DNA of 7,909 nt from Acidobacterium sp. (GTDB taxonomy: Bacteria; Acidobacteriota; Terriglobia; Terriglobales; Acidobacteriaceae), in assembly GCA_003152595.1 (NCBI GenBank), contig PMAM01000192.1, positions 8,228-16,136 on the forward strand, given 5' to 3'. Shown piece by piece: positions 5,896 through 7,909 of the stretch (positions are counted from its first letter, which is position 1; each line of letters begins with the position of its first letter). Position numbers and translations under genes: made by a program. A model generated the notes under the pieces. The model was not told the origin of the DNA and ran no database searches. It saw only the letters and a list, made by a program, of their open reading frames with translations.

Positions 5896-6910
5896 ATGCC
5901 CTGCGTCAGGCGGATCGGGGTCCTGTCCCTGCTGTCCGTGTGTCTGCTCTGCCTCTGTGCCTGCGGCAAATCTGTCGTCCCCGCATCCCTCGGCGCCAGC
6001 GCCAACGCGCCCGACCCCTCCGAAGGCAATCTCTCCTGGGCCACCAGCGGCCCTGACCCTCTCACCACGTACTCCCTCACCGGCAGCACGCAGCCCGTCC
6101 ACGATCCCAGCATCATCCGCCAGGGTTCCACATACTACGCTTTCACCACTGACGTGATCGGCCTGCCCGCCGGCAACTACCTGCCCATCCGCTGCTCGCA
6201 GGACAAAATCGACTGGACCGCCTGCGGCAGCATCTTTCCCGATTCCATGCCTGCCTGGGTCATTGCGAAGATCCCAGGCGTCATCGGCCTCTGGGCGCCC
6301 GATGTCTCATACTTCAACGGTCTCTACCACGTCTACTACGCCGGCTCCACTCTCGGCTCCCAGGTCTCCGTCATCGGTCTCGTCACTAACACGACCCTCG
6401 ATCCCACAGACCCGGCCTACAAATGGGTCGATCAGGGCGAGGTCATCGCTTCCCAGCGCGGCGACGACTTCAATGCCATCGACCCCAACATCTTCATCCA
6501 ATCCCACCCGCTATAACCTCGCCACGCGCCCCGGCGTTTACGCCAACCCCATCGAAGGCGCCTCCCTCGTCCATCACGGCAGCTACTACTACTTGTTCGT
6601 CTCCGTCGATTACTGCTGCAACCCGGATCCCGCCACCGACAACTACAAAGAAGCCGTCGGCCGCTCCACCAGCCCGCACGGCCCCTTCACCGACCAAGCC
6701 GGCACTTCCATGATGAACGGCGGCGGGACCGTCCTCCTCCAGAGCGATACCGAATGGAGCGGCACCGGCGGAGCCACGGCTTACATCGACCCGAATACCG
6801 GCGAGAGCCTCCTTGTCTTCCACGCCCTCCATCTCACCGAGAACGGCGCCATGTATATGTGGGTCAAAGATCTCACCTGGGCCAACGACTGGCCCTCCAT
6901 CGCCCAATAA
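5896..6910 (+). pseudogene. GH43 arabinan endo-1,5-alpha-L-arabinosidase lipoprotein, frameshifted
   Basis: Two overlapping frames together encode one GH43 hydrolase of the endo-arabinanase type, which cuts the alpha-1,5-arabinan backbone of pectin. The first frame (5896-6516) has a lipoprotein signal (lipobox LCAC, lipidated C23), VHDPSIIRQGSTYYAFTT with catalytic base D70, GLWAPDVSYFNGLYHVYYAGS at about 131-151 and AIDPNIF with D196; it then runs out after SHPL at 6516. The rest is in the +1 frame, from about 6500 to TAA at 6908-6910: YNLATRPG, NPIEGASLVHHGSYYYLFVS with the general acid Glu (codon 6554), then GRSTSPHGPF and MMNGGGTVLLQ. All three catalytic residues survive, but only about 24 residues separate the Asp and Glu, far fewer than in intact relatives, so an internal deletion is likely. 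The start is the only ATG giving a complete signal peptide; AAAGG before it is distant (13 bases). Confidence 0.88.
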
Positions 6911-6981
6911 ACGACCAGCTTCTAAACGACCGGCTTCGCCAAATATCCCCTGAGACATCCGCCCCAGCACACATTTGAAGC

Positions 6982-7238
6982 GCCTCGAACCTGCGAAAAA
7001 AAGCCTTAAAAAAGCCTCGGCTGGCAGCCAGGTTCACCCTACAGTAAGCAGCGGACTCCTCCGGAGGCTCGATCGTCAAACAAATTCACCTCCCGATCAA
7101 GCCAACAGTACCGTCGATCGAATCTCCTGATCCATTTTGGGAATGCCCCTCTCTCCAGGGAGCCTGCAACGTCCCCCTCGATCCCGCACAACCCGCCACC
7201 AAATGCAAAAAAGCGCCCACCTCGGGCGCTTTTTGCAT
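6982..7238 (-). repeat. tandem repeat unit A (copy 3 of the dispersed family)
   Basis: This is the first of two adjacent units with a period of 250-251 bases. Bases 7017-7088 match 7268-7339 at 67 of 72 positions, and 7120-7146 are identical to 7371-7397 (27 bases). The middle (7147-7200) is more diverged. The left end carries a 12-base A-rich insertion relative to unit B. Each unit ends, on the plus strand, in a GCGCCC hairpin. On the minus strand the core GTGAACCTGGCTGCCAGCC is followed by GAGGCTTTTTTAAGGCTTTTTTT, and GAGGCT can pair with an upstream AGCCTC (rc of 7064-7069), giving a second terminator-like end. Function unknown. Confidence 0.85.
7203..7238. terminator. bidirectional Rho-independent terminator in repeat unit A
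   Basis: AGCGCCC (7212-7218) pairs with GGGCGCT (7224-7230) around a 5-base loop, and the flanking ATGCAAAAA/TTTTTGCAT extends the symmetry almost perfectly. Both strands show a T-run after the stem. It could end transcription from the GH43 gene on the plus strand and from the repeat region on the minus strand. Confidence 0.85.
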
Positions 7239-7244
7239 GGAACC

Positions 7245-7488
7245 GCCTCAAAGCTGCGAAGAAGCCCTCGGCTGGCCGCCAGGTTCACCCCACAGCAAGC
7301 AGCGGACTCCTCCGGCGGTTCGATCGTCAAACAAATTCATCCTCCCTGTAAGCCGGCAGTACCGTCTGCAGAATCTCCTGATCCATTTTGGGAATGCGCA
7401 TTGCTCCAAACGACCGTGCAGCGCCCGCCCGATCCCGCAAAAACCGCCGACAAAAACAAAAAGCGCCCGTCAAGGGCGCTTTCTGCAT
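7245..7488 (-). repeat. tandem repeat unit B (copy 4 of the dispersed family)
   Basis: This is the second unit, directly after unit A, with the same order of parts: GCCTC..CTGCGAA start, the GCCAGGTTCACCCCACAG core (7278-7295), GATCGTCAAACAAATTCA, the 27-base conserved block at 7371-7397 and the terminal hairpin. On the minus strand the 27-base block contains ATGGATCAGGAGATTC, opening an 18-19-codon frame that ends at TGA near 7330. The same frame in unit A stops after 12 codons with different residues, so coding is doubtful. Constraint at the ends of the unit with a variable middle looks more like a structured RNA or a small mobile element than a gene. Confidence 0.85.
7451..7480 (-). terminator. 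Rho-independent terminator of the small zinc-ribbon gene
   Basis: On the minus strand AGCGCCC, a 5-base loop and GGGCGCT (7480-7462) are followed by TTTTGTTTTTG, a strong U-tract. The hairpin begins 57 bases after the stop codon of the gene at 7538-7798. The plus-strand side has only CTTTCTGC, so termination is mainly for minus-strand transcripts. It is also the end of repeat unit B. Confidence 0.85.
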
Positions 7489-7537
7489 CGATCGGATTCT
7501 CGCGCGCGTTTGCTTTTTCCGCTCGCCTGCTGAACTC

Positions 7538-7798
7538 TTACGAAGCCATCGCTGATCGCGCCAATGGCACTTCCTGTACGAAGCCCCGGGCCCGGGCCAC
7601 GACCCGCACCCCCTGCGGAGACTCCTCCATCGCCAGGGTCCGCGAACACTCCCCGCACAACCAGTAGTGCTCCATGCGCCGTGAGCGCTTTCCTGTCTTA
7701 TCGACCTCTCCCGAGGCCACATCGAAAACGAAGATCCGTCCCTCTCGCAAATAATGCAGGGGCTTCGAGCACCTGGGATTTGCGCAATGATTCACCAT
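7538..7798 (-). CDS. small zinc-ribbon-like protein of unknown function
   Basis: An 86-residue soluble protein starts MVNHCANPRCSKPLHYLREG. A CX4C pair (C5, C10) near the N-terminus and a CX2C pair (C48, C51) in the segment MEHYWLCGECSRTL form a plausible four-cysteine zinc site; H4 and H44 lie close by. The phrase LREGRIFVFDV and the HYWLCGEC block give it the look of a conserved hypothetical protein, one I associate with Acidobacteriota from memory only. There is no DNA-binding helix or catalytic motif. The ATG at 7798 has GGAG 8 bases upstream and the frame does not extend far beyond it. Its stop is followed by a strong terminator, supporting real transcription. Function unknown; a metal-dependent structural or regulatory role is a guess. 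Confidence 0.85.
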   Translation of the reverse strand: MVNHCANPRCSKPLHYLREGRIFVFDVASGEVDKTGKRSRRMEHYWLCGECSRTLAMEESPQGVRVVARARGFVQEVPLARSAMAS

Positions 7799-7806
7799 AT
7801 AACCAT

Positions 7807-7810
7807 CTCC
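7807..7810 (-). promoter_or_regulatory. ribosome binding site of the small zinc-ribbon gene
   Basis: On the minus strand GGAG precedes the ATG at 7798 by 8 bases (GTGGAGATGGTTATATG). It supports the chosen start. Confidence 0.6.
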
Positions 7811-7828
7811 ACTCTGCGCTTGCCCGTT

Positions 7829-7909
7829 TCAGGCCAACTTTCCAGTTTCGCTGCCTTGCACGCGATCCTGAGCGCTGCCGTTAAAAGGATTCTCTGCGGG
7901 ATCCGCGCT
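7829..7909 (-). CDS. possible C-terminal end of a further minus-strand gene
   Basis: From the window edge the minus strand reads SADPAENPFNGS, AQDRVQGSETGKLA and TGA at 7831-7829, 30 bases before the small zinc-ribbon gene. It is polar and could be the tail of a soluble protein, which would make the two genes an operon. A second frame is also open from the edge and ends at a TGA overlapping the next start, so the evidence is thin. No family is recognisable. Confidence 0.25.
   Translation of the reverse strand, partial: SADPAENPFNGSAQDRVQGSETGKLA

Noticed and set aside
7327..7397. Mini-frame MDQEILQTVLPAYREDEFV on the minus strand of repeat unit B
   Set aside because: Unit A changes both residues and reading length (MDQEIRSTVLLA then stop), so the conserved nucleotides do not conserve a peptide.
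6982..7488. CRISPR array or integron-type attachment sites
   Set aside because: Only two long units with a 250-base period and no short repeat-spacer structure, cas genes, integrase or core attachment motif.
7137..7667. 176-codon plus-strand frame across the repeat array and the zinc-ribbon gene
   Set aside because: It runs through two terminator hairpins and antisense to a gene with clear cysteine motifs; it is a consequence of GC-rich sequence.

Overview
The window looks like a piece of an acidobacterial (Terriglobia-type) chromosome. This is inference from the GC-rich coding, the clustered GT87/DUF2029 integral-membrane glycosyltransferases, a single-domain BioY, a zinc-type ribosomal protein bL28 and a small CX4C...CX2C protein that resembles hypothetical proteins I associate with that phylum. 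No rRNA, tRNA, CRISPR array, transposase or phage gene was seen.

Layout. The first 204 bases are the 3' end of an unrecognised plus-strand gene. Convergent to it, on the minus strand, lie rpmB (299-487) and a GT87-family glycosyltransferase (712-1902) whose first membrane helix is interrupted by an in-frame TGA; the lost N-terminus is still legible at 1903-2001. About 450 bases of gene-free sequence follow, with two short copies of a dispersed repeat. Two more GT87 paralogues then run on the plus strand (2453-3748 and 3770-4972), 21 bases apart and apparently an operon. A 44-codon membrane peptide (5032-5166) and bioY (5203-5778) follow on the same strand. Next is a lipoprotein-type GH43 arabinan hydrolase gene (5896-6910), broken by a frameshift that probably reflects an internal deletion. 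The stretch 6911-7537 has no convincing protein gene; it holds two tandem copies of a roughly 250-base repeat, each ending in a strong GCGCCC/GGGCGC hairpin. A small zinc-ribbon-like gene (7538-7798, minus) closes the window, perhaps preceded by the tail of another minus-strand gene.

Function. The three GT87 proteins are paralogues, probably using polyprenyl-phosphate sugars on the outer face of the inner membrane; their product cannot be read from sequence. BioY imports biotin. The GH43 lipoprotein would have cut plant arabinan before it was damaged. The main points for a second look are the two disrupted genes, the dispersed and tandem repeat family with its possible RNA structure, and -10-like boxes exactly 6 bases before two starts. 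I saw no clear defence system or other wholly new multi-gene system.
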